From the NCBI GenBank assembly GCA_040510375.1, contig JBEVJC010000014.1, positions 1 through 64,000 of the forward strand: 64,000 nucleotides of DNA, read 5' to 3'. Shown one piece after another: positions 52,532 through 60,277 of the stretch. Positions within the stretch are counted from its first letter, which is position 1. The number at the start of each line of letters is the position of its first letter. Source of the stretch: JBEVJC01 sp040510375 (GTDB taxonomy: Bacteria; Bacteroidota; Bacteroidia; Chitinophagales; Chitinophagaceae). Made by a program: the position numbers and the translations under genes. Below the pieces are notes generated by a model, which was given only the letters and a program-made list of their open reading frames with translations, did not search any database and was not told where the DNA came from.

Positions 52532-53914
52532 TTAATTACAAGCCCCGGTACAACTACCCGCAAAGCCAACTAAAGGTATAGATATATTCGGATTCGTTGA
52601 GCCAGTTGCAGTCTGCATTTCTTTTAACTTGACGAACAAACCCTGGGGAGTATTCGATGGATATTGCGATGAATTTCCAGGAAGCGGATATTTTGGAATA
52701 GATAAATGCTGGGAAGGAGAAACTGTGGCGTTGAAAATCTGCAGTGCCCAGTCTGTACAATTGTAATGATCGATTCGGTATTTGGCATTCTTGGACTCCG
52801 TTATGACTCTCAAGACACCTGTTTTAAATTGTTCAGGGGTCACATCTACTTTATAACTGGCATTCCATTCATGTCCCGAATTATCTACCACTTTGGCATC
52901 CACAGGCCCGGTCGTAAGACCGGCTTTCCAACCAGTTTTAGGGTAAAATCCGATATATTGAGTGGCCACCTGGCCCGTATTGCTTTTACTGACCTTTAAA
53001 AAGACGTGACCTGGAGACCCTGTGCGCCAGTCAAACAACTTGGTAGGGTCTCCATCTACGGGCAGATCACTAAAGATTTCTATCTCACATTTAGCTCCGG
53101 CATCAGGAATTGCAGAAAAGCATTTCATGTATTTTTCAACGTCGATTTCGGGATTATTATACTGATTCTCAAAGTCAATCAAAATGGGTTCATCAATAAT
53201 CAGTGGTCCCCTGGGATTTGTACCACCAAATGGATTTGTAGAGGTAGGATATAAAGAACCTGCACCACCTGAACCGGAAGCTCCACCTCCACTGGCGCCG
53301 CCTCCACTGCCGCCACCGCCACCCGACACATAGCCTCCTCCACCGCCACCGGAACCCTCGCCAAAAAATGTCAGCATGGTAACTAACATGCTAAACCCCG
53401 GTCTCGTCCTTGGAGAAGACACCACTATAACTTCCGGCAGCTCAACGTATGGATCCGGGACAATATACTGTACTTGAAGGTCGCTTGCCGATTTTATTAA
53501 CGGTGAAAATTTCACTTGCCCGCGTATTATAGGAGAATACCGAAATGCCGACCCGTTCAATTCCGAAATAGTGATTTGGCCGTTATACTCATAGTCATTA
53601 ATGCTCCCTGTTATGTGAACTACCTTTGATGAAACAAAGTGATCACCCGCGGTCGCCATGATGGCGACAAAGTAACTCTCCAATGGCTGACCCTTAAACC
53701 CAACTCGGTATAAGACGGAGTCAGAGTTCGCAATCGGCGATTTGATGATATTTGTAAAATCAGGCTGAAAGCCCTCTTGTGTTGTTAGATTCGTTCTAAG
53801 GTGAAGTCTTATTTTATCGACAATCGGGTCTCTTGCTGTCGGCAAGGCGACTTCTTTCTTACAGGAGAAGAGAACTACCACGACTAACAATGCTGGGAGG
53901 AGGTTGTATTTCAT
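52532..53914 (-). CDS. Lipoprotein with permuted papain-like motifs, possible effector
   Basis: The 460-residue protein has a lipobox (Leu-Phe-Ser-Cys18). Residues about 30-180 form a beta-rich domain, about 190-225 a Gly/Ser linker of tandem GGGGS-like units, and about 260-460 a catalytic-looking domain with Gly-His303-Val-Phe-Leu and His-Tyr-Asn-Cys386-Thr-Asp-Trp. The His-before-Cys order is that of circularly permuted NlpC/P60-type (LRAT-like) enzymes, which cleave peptides, acyl groups or lipids. It is not a tra-core gene and lies between the tra operon and Crp/Fnr. With the membrane protein downstream it could be an effector and immunity pair; cell-surface maintenance is the alternative. 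Confidence 0.6.
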   Translation of the reverse strand: MKYNLLPALLVVVVLFSCKKEVALPTARDPIVDKIRLHLRTNLTTQEGFQPDFTNIIKSPIANSDSVLYRVGFKGQPLESYFVAIMATAGDHFVSSKVVHITGSINDYEYNGQITISELNGSAFRYSPIIRGQVKFSPLIKSASDLQVQYIVPDPYVELPEVIVVSSPRTRPGFSMLVTMLTFFGEGSGGGGGGYVSGGGGGSGGGASGGGASGSGGAGSLYPTSTNPFGGTNPRGPLIIDEPILIDFENQYNNPEIDVEKYMKCFSAIPDAGAKCEIEIFSDLPVDGDPTKLFDWRTGSPGHVFLKVSKSNTGQVATQYIGFYPKTGWKAGLTTGPVDAKVVDNSGHEWNASYKVDVTPEQFKTGVLRVITESKNAKYRIDHYNCTDWALQIFNATVSPSQHLSIPKYPLPGNSSQYPSNTPQGLFVKLKEMQTATGSTNPNISIPLVGFAGSCTGACN

Positions 53915-53961
53915 AATGGAGTTTTTAATCTTTTTTATCGTTCGACTTCAATCCTAAAATA

Positions 53962-54543
53962 TTATCTCGGTATAAGAAATCGTCTGCGACTCTTGATTCG
54001 GCTAAGGGTAACCTCTCCAATCCCAAGATAGGATGCCAGGTACTTAGAAGGAACTTGCAGAAGCAGTTCCGCGTGATTATCCAGCAGCCATTCATACCGC
54101 TGCTCGGGCGTCTGCATTCTGAGACCATACAGTTGCTGTGCCCAAAGCACATGATATTTTTGAGTCAGAACCCTACCCACGAAATTAAATTCCGGGAATT
54201 GCCTGTACATGTATTCCATCTCGGAATAATCTACATAGTAAAGCAGACTATCTTCCAGAGCCTGAATATTTTCATAAGATGGCTTCTGTAAATGGAAACT
54301 TTCAATAGAAATAATAAGATCACTGGCTTTCATGAACCAGGAAGAAACTTCTGTATCCCCCTTCAGATAATAACAGCGCAGAAGACCTGATTCAACAAAA
54401 TGAATTACACGACTGATGTGACCGGCCTTCAGGAGATAGTCTTTTCGCGCCACCTCACGAACTTTCACATGCTGATCCAAATACTCGAGCAGGCCGTCCG
54501 AAAAGGGATGGATAGCCTGTAAGAGGTTTAACATATTTATCAT
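53962..54543 (-). CDS. Crp/Fnr-family transcriptional regulator
   Basis: The 193-residue protein has a cyclic-nucleotide-binding type beta barrel (residues about 10-120: Lys-x-x-Tyr-Leu-Leu-Lys-Ala-Gly-His, Val-Glu-Ser-Gly-Leu-Leu-Arg) and a C-terminal helix-turn-helix (Tyr-Leu-Ala-Ser-Tyr-Leu-Gly-Ile-Gly-Glu-Val-Thr-Leu-Ser-Arg). No Cys cluster for iron-sulphur binding. This type is frequent in Bacteroidota and usually lacks cAMP contacts. It precedes the lipoprotein gene on the same strand by 48 bp and may regulate it. Confidence 0.9.
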   Translation of the reverse strand: MINMLNLLQAIHPFSDGLLEYLDQHVKVREVARKDYLLKAGHISRVIHFVESGLLRCYYLKGDTEVSSWFMKASDLIISIESFHLQKPSYENIQALEDSLLYYVDYSEMEYMYRQFPEFNFVGRVLTQKYHVLWAQQLYGLRMQTPEQRYEWLLDNHAELLLQVPSKYLASYLGIGEVTLSRIKSRRRFLIPR

Positions 54544-54644
54544 AAATCACAGATTTTCCTACTCACCGGATACTTTGATACCTAGATAAAACTATCCCAT
54601 TAGTAGACTGGCATCTATGTCGAAATGATAAAATTTTAGGGCAA

Positions 54645-55676
54645 TCAGTACAAATAGTTTTTCATGATAGCATCGGAAGCCATTGAATTCCGGTATTGCA
54701 GAGGAGCAATTTTAAAGGCCATTTTAAACTTTTTGGTGAAGCTGGAGTGGTCGTCGTAGCCAACGCTGTGAGCAATTTCCGCAACTGACATCGAAGTATC
54801 CGATAACAACTTTCGGCTTCTTTCTAATCGAATGTAAATCTGATACCCGTATATCGTTTTCCCGAACATTTCTTTAAACCCTATCTTAAGTGTTTTCTCA
54901 TTTAACAGAGTGAGCTTACCAAGATTTAAGATTGAAATGGGCTTACCTTCCCAAAAATCCATAATCTGTTTCGCTTGGGCTATTCTCTCCATTACCTCCG
55001 GACGATAGCTGATTTTTGTAAAGACATTCCTTTTACGAGGTCGGGGTCTATTAAATGCAAGAACGTTTTCAATGAGACTGATTGCTCGCGATTGTTTGAA
55101 AGATCTTGAATCTTCATCCAAATTGCTATTGTCAAAGATCGCTTGCAAGGTGCCACGATCTCTCAGGCTATATGTATATGACCTCCAATGAATGTCCGAT
55201 CCCATAGATATCGATTCACCTGTGTCACCTCGCTTGCCACTTATTTTCGATTGTAGCTTCTGAGTTGTATTTGGATCAAGATCAAAATGTATAATTCGAT
55301 GACAATTGGGATTAAAACTGCTAATGATCTCTACGTCCTTAGGAAATAGAAATAAATGAGCTTGGCCAGCAACCATATCTACAAGACCGAAACCGGGAAT
55401 GTTGACTGAAAAGCTACCCTCGAGAATAAAACTCAGCCGGCCAGTGGACGCTGGCAATGAACTGGAGATCGATCTGTCCTGGGAAATTTTGAAGCGGTGC
55501 TCGCCTATGAGAAATTGGGGTTCCATCCGGAATTGATAAAAAAAATCGTCCGGTTCATTTCGACAGGATATGGACTTAAAACCAGGGAGCACAAAAGGTC
55601 TGAACTGGGTCGGAATTTCCGCGATATTAGTAATGCCATGAGAATGCCTGTCGAAAGCGGCGTTGTCCATCTTCAT
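54645..55676 (-). CDS. AraC-family transcriptional regulator
   Basis: The 343-residue protein ends in an AraC two-HTH domain (about 245-335): Gly-Lys-Leu-Thr-Leu-Leu-Asn-Glu-Lys-Thr-Leu-Lys-x-Gly-Phe then Val-Ala-Glu-Ile-Ala-His-Ser-Val-Gly-Tyr-Asp-Asp-x-Ser-x-Phe. The N-terminal 240 residues have a cupin-like strand pattern. Relatives in Bacteroidota include PchR/RipA-like iron and tra-operon regulators. It lies 101 bp upstream of the Crp/Fnr gene in the same direction. Confidence 0.9.
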   Translation of the reverse strand: MKMDNAAFDRHSHGITNIAEIPTQFRPFVLPGFKSISCRNEPDDFFYQFRMEPQFLIGEHRFKISQDRSISSSLPASTGRLSFILEGSFSVNIPGFGLVDMVAGQAHLFLFPKDVEIISSFNPNCHRIIHFDLDPNTTQKLQSKISGKRGDTGESISMGSDIHWRSYTYSLRDRGTLQAIFDNSNLDEDSRSFKQSRAISLIENVLAFNRPRPRKRNVFTKISYRPEVMERIAQAKQIMDFWEGKPISILNLGKLTLLNEKTLKIGFKEMFGKTIYGYQIYIRLERSRKLLSDTSMSVAEIAHSVGYDDHSSFTKKFKMAFKIAPLQYRNSMASDAIMKNYLY

Positions 55677-56031
55677 GAGTCAGGAATAAGGTTTTATAAA
55701 GTCAGTACTCTTCTAATATAGACTTTTAGGTTTGGAAAGACTCCTTATGAAACCGCTAAAAAATAGGCCAAAAGGGGATTTTTTCGGAAGGAGACAAAAC
55801 TGGACGCTTTGAAAATCCTTAGCTATTGCAAATCAATGATTACATAAAAAATAGTTACGGAATTATACATCATTAATATTTCACGAATATCGGAAAATGG
55901 ACAAAAGGCTTTCAGGGAGTTCGGCATAAACACTAGTCTTGCGCACACTGCCAGCATTTATTCCGCTCCTCCCTGCGCCATTTGTCCATTTCCCGGAATG
56001 GGTTCCATTATTAATTTTTAAATTTTTAATT
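55677..56031. other. Intergenic region with leader element upstream of radC
   Basis: About 355 bp between the divergent AraC and RadC genes. It holds a 10-codon frame (55897-55929, Met-Asp-Lys-Arg start) whose stop overlaps the repeated element at 55922-55965, and then an AT-rich leader to the radC start. No other gene seen. Confidence 0.5.
55922..55965 (+). repeat. Leader repeat, copy 1 (upstream of radC)
   Basis: A CGGCATAAACAC box and a GCATTTATTCCG box, 20 bp apart, recur almost exactly (12/12 and 11/12 matches) at 57607-57648 upstream of the DUF932 gene. In both places the GCATAA of the first box closes a tiny reading frame. It is probably a shared regulatory leader. Confidence 0.6.
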
Positions 56032-56499
56032 ATGGAACGAATTCATTCTCCAAAATGGACAGAAATAGCTGAGGTGGAACTAGTTTACAAGACTAAAGTG
56101 AAAGCTTCAGAAAGACCCAAAATCTCATCGTCAATTGATACGTATGACCTGCTAGTCTCCGTCTGGAACCCCGATAACATTGAATTATATGAGCAGGTCA
56201 AGGTGCTTCTATTAAACAGGGCAAATAAAGTGTTAGGAATTTATCACTGTTCAAGCGGAGGAATCACCGGAGCTTCTGTAGATCTAAAATTGGTTGTAAT
56301 CGCTGCGATAAAATCAGCAGCATGTTCGGTAGTGCTTACACATAATCATCCCAGTGGCAACCTGCAACCAAGCCAGGCTGACAGAAAACTTACCTCAGAA
56401 TTAAAAAACATCTTGAAATACCTGGATATACGATTGCTCGATCACATAATAATAACCCAGGAGGGCTATTATTCATTTGCCGATGAAGGCGTACTATAA
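56032..56499 (+). CDS. radC: RadC-like JAB-domain protein
   Basis: The 155-residue protein from ATG at 56032 has a JAB/MPN metal site: Glu-x-x-x-x-Leu near residue 52, His-Asn-His-Pro-Ser-Gly and Asp-Arg-Lys-Leu-Thr, with the last ligand Asp in Leu-Asp-His-Ile-Ile-Ile. This is the RadC C-terminal domain without the UvrC-like HhH half, the short form typical of mobile elements. The longer frame from 55939 is rejected because it reads through the leader repeat. Function in elements is unclear, possibly DNA or protein processing. Confidence 0.9.
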   Translation: MERIHSPKWTEIAEVELVYKTKVKASERPKISSSIDTYDLLVSVWNPDNIELYEQVKVLLLNRANKVLGIYHCSSGGITGASVDLKLVVIAAIKSAACSVVLTHNHPSGNLQPSQADRKLTSELKNILKYLDIRLLDHIIITQEGYYSFADEGVL

Positions 56500-56531
56500 T
56501 AATCACTTCAATGAGGGCGGGATTGGAGCCC

Positions 56532-56744
56532 TCATTTCAGCTTTATCTCCGAACACAAAAAATGAAGTATCTCCGCAGGATCAGCTTCAATGGCAAGGGC
56601 AATTTTATATAACTCCTCTACAGTCAACCGCGCATTATCGTTCAATGTCAGTCTTCCAATTCTGGTTTTTAGAAGTCCCGTTTTGCGAGCTACATCCGCC
56701 TTGTTAATGGACTTTTTTACAAAATATTCACCAAGCTTAGTCAT
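56532..56744 (-). CDS. Cro/C1-type helix-turn-helix repressor
   Basis: The 70-residue protein is a single XRE-type helix-turn-helix: Lys-Lys-Ser-Ile-Asn-Lys-Ala-Asp-Val-Ala-Arg-Lys-Thr-Gly-Leu, then Ile-Gly-Arg-Leu and Leu-Thr-Val-Glu-Glu-Leu-Tyr-Lys-Ile-Ala. It is convergent with radC and divergent from the ECF sigma factor. The intergenic region has a strong nested palindrome that is likely its operator (inference). Confidence 0.9.
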   Translation of the reverse strand: MTKLGEYFVKKSINKADVARKTGLLKTRIGRLTLNDNARLTVEELYKIALAIEADPAEILHFLCSEIKLK

Positions 56745-56808
56745 TCTCTTTCAAAGTGTTGAATAGCGAAAGATAACATATTTGAAAATTCATCACAAAA
56801 AAAGCGCT

Positions 56809-56854
56809 ATTAGTATCTTTTTTGATTACTTTAGTAATCATTTTAGATACTAAT
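56809..56854. promoter_or_regulatory. Nested concentric palindromes, candidate operator
   Basis: An outer perfect 10-bp repeat (ATTAGTATCT and AGATACTAAT) and an inner perfect 8-bp repeat (TGATTACT and AGTAATCA) share exactly the same centre, 56831.5, separated by T4 tracts. The half-sites are related (TTAGTA-ATC). It lies 4 bp upstream of the ECF sigma ATG and 64 bp upstream of the XRE start, so a bound repressor would block both genes. A cruciform or RNA structure is an alternative. Confidence 0.7.
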
Positions 56855-56858
56855 AAAA

Positions 56859-57419
56859 ATGAACGACTGCCGACACAACAACCCTTGTAATCAGCTTGAA
56901 GGTCACTCATCCGATAGGAACCACCCGTCGTGCATCTCCTTCGATACAATTTTTTCAAAGTATTATCATGGATTGATCCGATTCGGCATGGGCTTTAAAA
57001 TACAATCCCACATTGTCGAAGAACTTGCTGCGGACGCCATGATAAAATTATGGCAACGATTCGATAGGTTTGAAAATCACTTTCAAATGAAATCCTTTCT
57101 ATATACATCCGTCAGGTTCGGATGTCTGAATGCAAACAGGGATAACAAGCGGAAGCCGGTGGTTCTACTCGATAACCTTCACGATCCAGCATCCACGGAA
57201 GATAATGTTAACCAGAGTTTGGTTAAAAAAGAAATTTGGAAGGAGGTCAGACAAGGGGTAAAGAATCTTCCTCCCCAATGCAGGGCTGTGGTTGAATCAC
57301 TTTTTCTACTGGAACTTGACACCAAATTCATTGCCAGTGAACTCAAGGTTACCGTAAGTACAGTCCGGAATCAAAAAGCACGAGGACTCAAATTGTTAAG
57401 GGGCCGAATCAAACCTTGA
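56859..57419 (+). CDS. ECF-type RNA polymerase sigma factor
   Basis: The 186-residue protein has sigma region 2 (about 30-95, Phe-x-x-Tyr-Tyr-His-Gly-Leu-Ile-Arg-Phe, then Ala-Asp-Ala-Met-Ile-Lys-Leu-Trp) and region 4 (about 130-180, Leu-Pro-Pro-Gln-Cys-Arg-Ala-Val-Val-Glu, Ile-Ala-Ser-Glu-Leu-Lys-Val-Thr-Val-Ser-Thr-Val-Arg-Asn). No anti-sigma gene is adjacent, so it differs from the usual FecI/FecR pairs. It begins 4 bp after a nested palindrome, so its expression is likely tightly repressed. Confidence 0.9.
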   Translation: MNDCRHNNPCNQLEGHSSDRNHPSCISFDTIFSKYYHGLIRFGMGFKIQSHIVEELAADAMIKLWQRFDRFENHFQMKSFLYTSVRFGCLNANRDNKRKPVVLLDNLHDPASTEDNVNQSLVKKEIWKEVRQGVKNLPPQCRAVVESLFLLELDTKFIASELKVTVSTVRNQKARGLKLLRGRIKP

Positions 57420-57515
57420 TCTCTGTTATGATTTCCTGTATTTGTTTGTTTGGTTGCCACCGCCTGTAATCCTGTCGCCGTCCCTTGCGACGCTCCGTTC
57501 AACACTTGTTGATCT

Positions 57516-57614
57516 ATGGACATAGAGAATGATTTGTATTCCAAAGGGATAAAAGGAAAGCAAATTAGCGCCGCCTGGAGGATTCAGCAAGTTTGGAAAA
57601 AGCTTCCGGCATAA
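57516..57614 (+). CDS. Possible 32-residue leader peptide
   Basis: The frame begins ATG GAC and ends with CCG GCA TAA, the TAA lying within the leader repeat. It is basic and helical, without a signal peptide. The radC leader carries a similarly placed 10-codon frame (55897-55929), also beginning Met-Asp and ending Ala-stop. Conserved placement favours a translated leader, but coding capacity is unproven. Confidence 0.3.
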   Translation: MDIENDLYSKGIKGKQISAAWRIQQVWKKLPA

Positions 57615-57648
57615 ACACAGCCCCTTTCACAACCCCGCCTTTATTCCG
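57607..57648 (+). repeat. Leader repeat, copy 2 (upstream of the DUF932 gene)
   Basis: The second copy of the CGGCATAAACAC ... GC(C)TTTATTCCG element, with an 18-bp spacer. It lies 126 bp upstream of the DUF932 start. See copy 1 at 55922-55965. Confidence 0.6.
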
Positions 57649-57774
57649 TTTCCTTTTTCTCCTGGTGCGGCGCTCCTTCTATGCTTTCTTTTTTCCCTTT
57701 TTCTTTTACAAAATCATTTTTTCATTAAAACCGCAAGCTAACCGAGGCGGGATATAAACTCATCAGGTTTAAAC

Positions 57775-58809
57775 ATGGGACACAATTTAAATTTCAATGA
57801 AACAACAGGCAGACACAGTTTCTTTTCAGTCAATGAAAAGGCTTGGCACGGACTAGGCCGGATCGTTACCGACTACCCGACCAGTGCGGAAGCACTGGAA
57901 CACGCAGGTCTTAACTATGAGGTCGAAAAAAGACGGCTGTTGACACCTTCCACGGAAGCGGACGATACCGAGCCAGCACTATCTCCATTTATCGATGTGC
58001 CCGATCATTATGCCACCATCAGGACTGACTCGCAGCAAGTATTAGGAGTAGTCGGTAAAGATTATCAGGTGGTGCAAAATAAGGATGCATTCAGTTTTTT
58101 TGACGCGATTGTGGGAGGAGACGGAATCCAGTACGAGACAGCAGGTGCACTCGGAAAAGGCGAAAAGGTGTTTATTTCTGCCAAATTGCCGAATTACATT
58201 AAAGTCGGCAAATCAGATCTGATTGAGCAATATCTATTCCTGACCACCTCCCATGATGGCTATGGAAGTATTACTGCAGCATTCACTCCTATCCGGATTG
58301 TTTGTAACAATACGCTGAATGCCGCCCTGAGAAGTAGCTCTAATACAGTCAAGATCCGTCATACGGCGAACGCAAAGGAAAGACTGGAACAGGCTCATCT
58401 GATTATGGGAATTAGCGACAAACTAGGTTGCGAACTGGAAGAGATCTTCAATAATTGGTCAACCACAAAAGTCACGGACGCGAAACTCAAAGACCTAATC
58501 CAAATGGCAATGGTGCCGAACAAAGAGGTTTTCGACAAAATCCAGTCTGGCAATGAAGATGAAACGTCTACAGCTTTCAAAAACATTTGCAACTCAGCAT
58601 ATGAGTACGCTATGACAAGCCCAAGCCAACAGTTCGAAACAACAAAAGGAACTTTGTTCGGTGCATATAATGCCGTAACGGGTTACTTTCAAAACGTCAA
58701 GTGCTACAAAGATGGTGAGGCTAAACTGAAATCAGTCTTATATGGCGGAACTGCACAGATTAAAGCGCAGAAGGCGTTTCAACTTTGCAGGGACTATCGA
58801 ACAGAATAG
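57775..58809 (+). CDS. DUF932 (phage/plasmid-like) protein
   Basis: The 344-residue protein fits DUF932: an N-terminal Trp-His-Gly-Leu-Gly segment near residue 25, Tyr-Gln-Val-Val-Gln-Asn-Lys-Asp-Ala-Phe-x-Phe-Phe-Asp, Gly-Lys-Gly-Glu-Lys-Val-Phe-Ile-Ser-Ala, and Thr-Pro-Ile-Arg-Ile-Val-Cys-Asn-Asn-Thr-Leu. The family is found on plasmids, phages and integrative elements. Its role is uncertain, possibly DNA maintenance. It has the repeated leader element upstream and a terminator 26 bp downstream. Confidence 0.9.
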   Translation: MGHNLNFNETTGRHSFFSVNEKAWHGLGRIVTDYPTSAEALEHAGLNYEVEKRRLLTPSTEADDTEPALSPFIDVPDHYATIRTDSQQVLGVVGKDYQVVQNKDAFSFFDAIVGGDGIQYETAGALGKGEKVFISAKLPNYIKVGKSDLIEQYLFLTTSHDGYGSITAAFTPIRIVCNNTLNAALRSSSNTVKIRHTANAKERLEQAHLIMGISDKLGCELEEIFNNWSTTKVTDAKLKDLIQMAMVPNKEVFDKIQSGNEDETSTAFKNICNSAYEYAMTSPSQQFETTKGTLFGAYNAVTGYFQNVKCYKDGEAKLKSVLYGGTAQIKAQKAFQLCRDYRTE

Positions 58810-58834
58810 TATGCCAGAATTAGGTTTTGAATGA

Positions 58835-58861
58835 ATGGATCGCGTTGCGGTCCATTTTTTT
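58835..58861 (+). terminator. Rho-independent terminator after the DUF932 gene
   Basis: ATGGATCGC and GCGGTCCAT pair over nine positions (one T-G wobble) around a GTT loop, followed by seven T residues. It ends the plus-strand transcript 26 bp after the stop codon. Confidence 0.85.
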
Positions 58862-59427
58862 CCGGTGAGCAGAGTCTAAAAAAACTTTCCCATCAGCAGG
58901 TTAGATACGTTGCTCTAGCCTGCAACTTCGGAGATCATGGATATAACAGATCCGCAAGTTCTACCGCTTAACCAACATAATTGACGCTGAAGATATTCAG
59001 ACAGTCTTATCGCTATTAAAAATTAGCAACCCTGCTCCCCAAACCGTTAAGCTGAATCCTGTATTTGAAATCCCACAACAAAGTTTGTTAACTAGTAGTA
59101 TAATAGGATTCGCTAACTGGTGGGGGAAGATAGGATTCGCGCTTTATTTCTAGCAATCAATTTGCTATTAATCAAGTTGGTCGTGACTGCATAACCGTTG
59201 ATGATTTTTTTTATCAACTTTTTAAGATATCTTCTTCCCAATCACCAAGTGCAGCCAAGATTTCGTTTTTCATTCGTTGATATCTAACTGCGGGAACGGA
59301 ATTTATTTTTTGGCAGGAGGCTGGTTTTAAAAACTATGTAATTTTTCGAGGCAGCGAAAAGCTGGTAGGTGAATCGCCCAAGAAATCGTTTGAGTAATGC
59401 AGCATTGCTGGAGAGACAAATCGCCTC
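58862..59427. other. Gene-poor stretch with small frame fragments
   Basis: No intact gene. A plus-strand frame open for 68 codons without a start (58947-59153) is protein-like (Lys-Phe-Tyr-Arg-Leu-Thr start, later Phe-Ala-Asn-Trp-Trp-Gly), and a 19-codon minus frame (59214-59273, acidic end) has in-frame extension upstream. Both look like gene debris rather than functional genes. Confidence 0.4.
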
Positions 59428-59994
59428 TTACTCCGGCTCGTCCTTGCCGACCCATCGTGGTGCTGGTCCTGACTCCACCTCCCATCGAACGCCCGTTCGG
59501 GTAGACAACTTATCCACTGCTTGGTGAAGCTGCTCGTACATCAGCGCATCCAGCCATTCAAACAATGGGGCCCACTCCTTTGGTGCACCCAACACCGTCC
59601 AGTAACTAATCTGGGGTTGTACCAGGATAGATGTGTCTTTTGCAACCAGGTGAATAGAAGCATGCATCGTTGCATGTTTGCCGTGATGGGCATACCGTTC
59701 ATGCCGGAGCGACAGGAACAGTTCATGAATCTTCAGCAAATGTTCCGGCACTTGCGCAAGGTTTAATTGCCTACTACCGGTCCCTGCTCCAAACAACCGG
59801 CCATAGCCGATAACAATGCTGGTCACGTAGGCGTCCATTTTGAGAATGTCCTCATGTATGTTATCTGTAGGTGGAAAGTTGGCAAGACAGTCGTACCAAA
59901 ACCGGATATTATGTACTGTGTGGAAATTCAGGATCAGCTTATCCAATGCCGCAATGGGTTTAGCGTGTTCGCGTTTGATTTGTTCCAGGTCCAT
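59428..59994 (-). CDS. Hypothetical protein with HEPN-like motif
   Basis: The 188-residue, all-helical, soluble protein carries an Arg-His-Glu-Arg-Tyr-Ala-His-His segment (about residues 97-104) that fits the R-x4-6-H pattern of HEPN ribonucleases such as AbiU2/AbiV-type abortive-infection proteins. Its N-terminal helices (Phe-Trp-Tyr-Asp-Cys-Leu) and length are also consistent. HEPN assignment is inference from one motif. It has no close neighbour on its strand; the next gene begins 1.5 kb away. Confidence 0.6.
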   Translation of the reverse strand: MDLEQIKREHAKPIAALDKLILNFHTVHNIRFWYDCLANFPPTDNIHEDILKMDAYVTSIVIGYGRLFGAGTGSRQLNLAQVPEHLLKIHELFLSLRHERYAHHGKHATMHASIHLVAKDTSILVQPQISYWTVLGAPKEWAPLFEWLDALMYEQLHQAVDKLSTRTGVRWEVESGPAPRWVGKDEPE

Positions 59995-60277
59995 CGACTA
60001 GATTTTTATAATGAAAACATCCTCCACAAGCTTGGTTTTTCCGAGATCGAGAGTACGGGTGACCGTTGCTACAACGCTTACCGCCTCGATAAATGACACC
60101 CCTGAAAGCAGATCTACAGACCGGGACGTGCACTGTATATAAAAAGGAAAAGTTAGGCGTTGATTCCTGCTTCAGCTACATGCCTCTGTAAGCCTAAATC
60201 AACAACTGGTTTGGACCGGCTTTTGAATTGAGTATGTATTTTGATTGATGCATTACTACGAAATTTATAGTCGACAA
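59995..60277. other. Short gap with possible gene tail
   Basis: About 280 bp. On the plus strand a frame ends at 60096 with a protein-like 30-residue tail (Asn-Ile-Leu-His-Lys-Leu-Gly-Phe then Arg-Cys-Tyr-Asn-Ala-Tyr-Arg), but its upstream part is antisense to the gene at 59428, so it is more likely chance or a remnant. Nothing else seen. Confidence 0.3.

Larger units (their letters stand above)
57420..57774. other. Intergenic leader region upstream of the DUF932 gene
   Basis: About 355 bp. It holds a 32-codon frame (57516-57614) whose stop overlaps leader-repeat copy 2, and a long C/T-rich stretch after that. No terminator hairpin was seen after the sigma gene. Confidence 0.5.
39796..58809. 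mobile_element. Part of a CTnDOT-type integrative conjugative element
   Basis: The stretch carries TraE, F, G, three TraI-like proteins, J, K, L, M and N in the conserved Bacteroidota order on the minus strand, plus typical passengers (winged-helix and excisionase-like regulators, RadC, XRE regulator, ECF sigma, DUF932). Its composition looks more AT-rich than that of the 4-34 kb region. Boundaries are approximate. No integrase, relaxase, coupling protein, TraO, TraP or TraQ was found in the window, so it may be partial or continue outside the window. Confidence 0.75.

Noticed and set aside
53962..54543. Regulator with iron-sulphur FNR function
   Set aside because: The conserved N-terminal Cys cluster is absent; general Crp/Fnr family only.
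59767..60096. 109-codon plus-strand frame with a protein-like tail
   Set aside because: Its first two thirds lie antisense to the HEPN-like gene; only the tail looks coding and is probably chance or a remnant.
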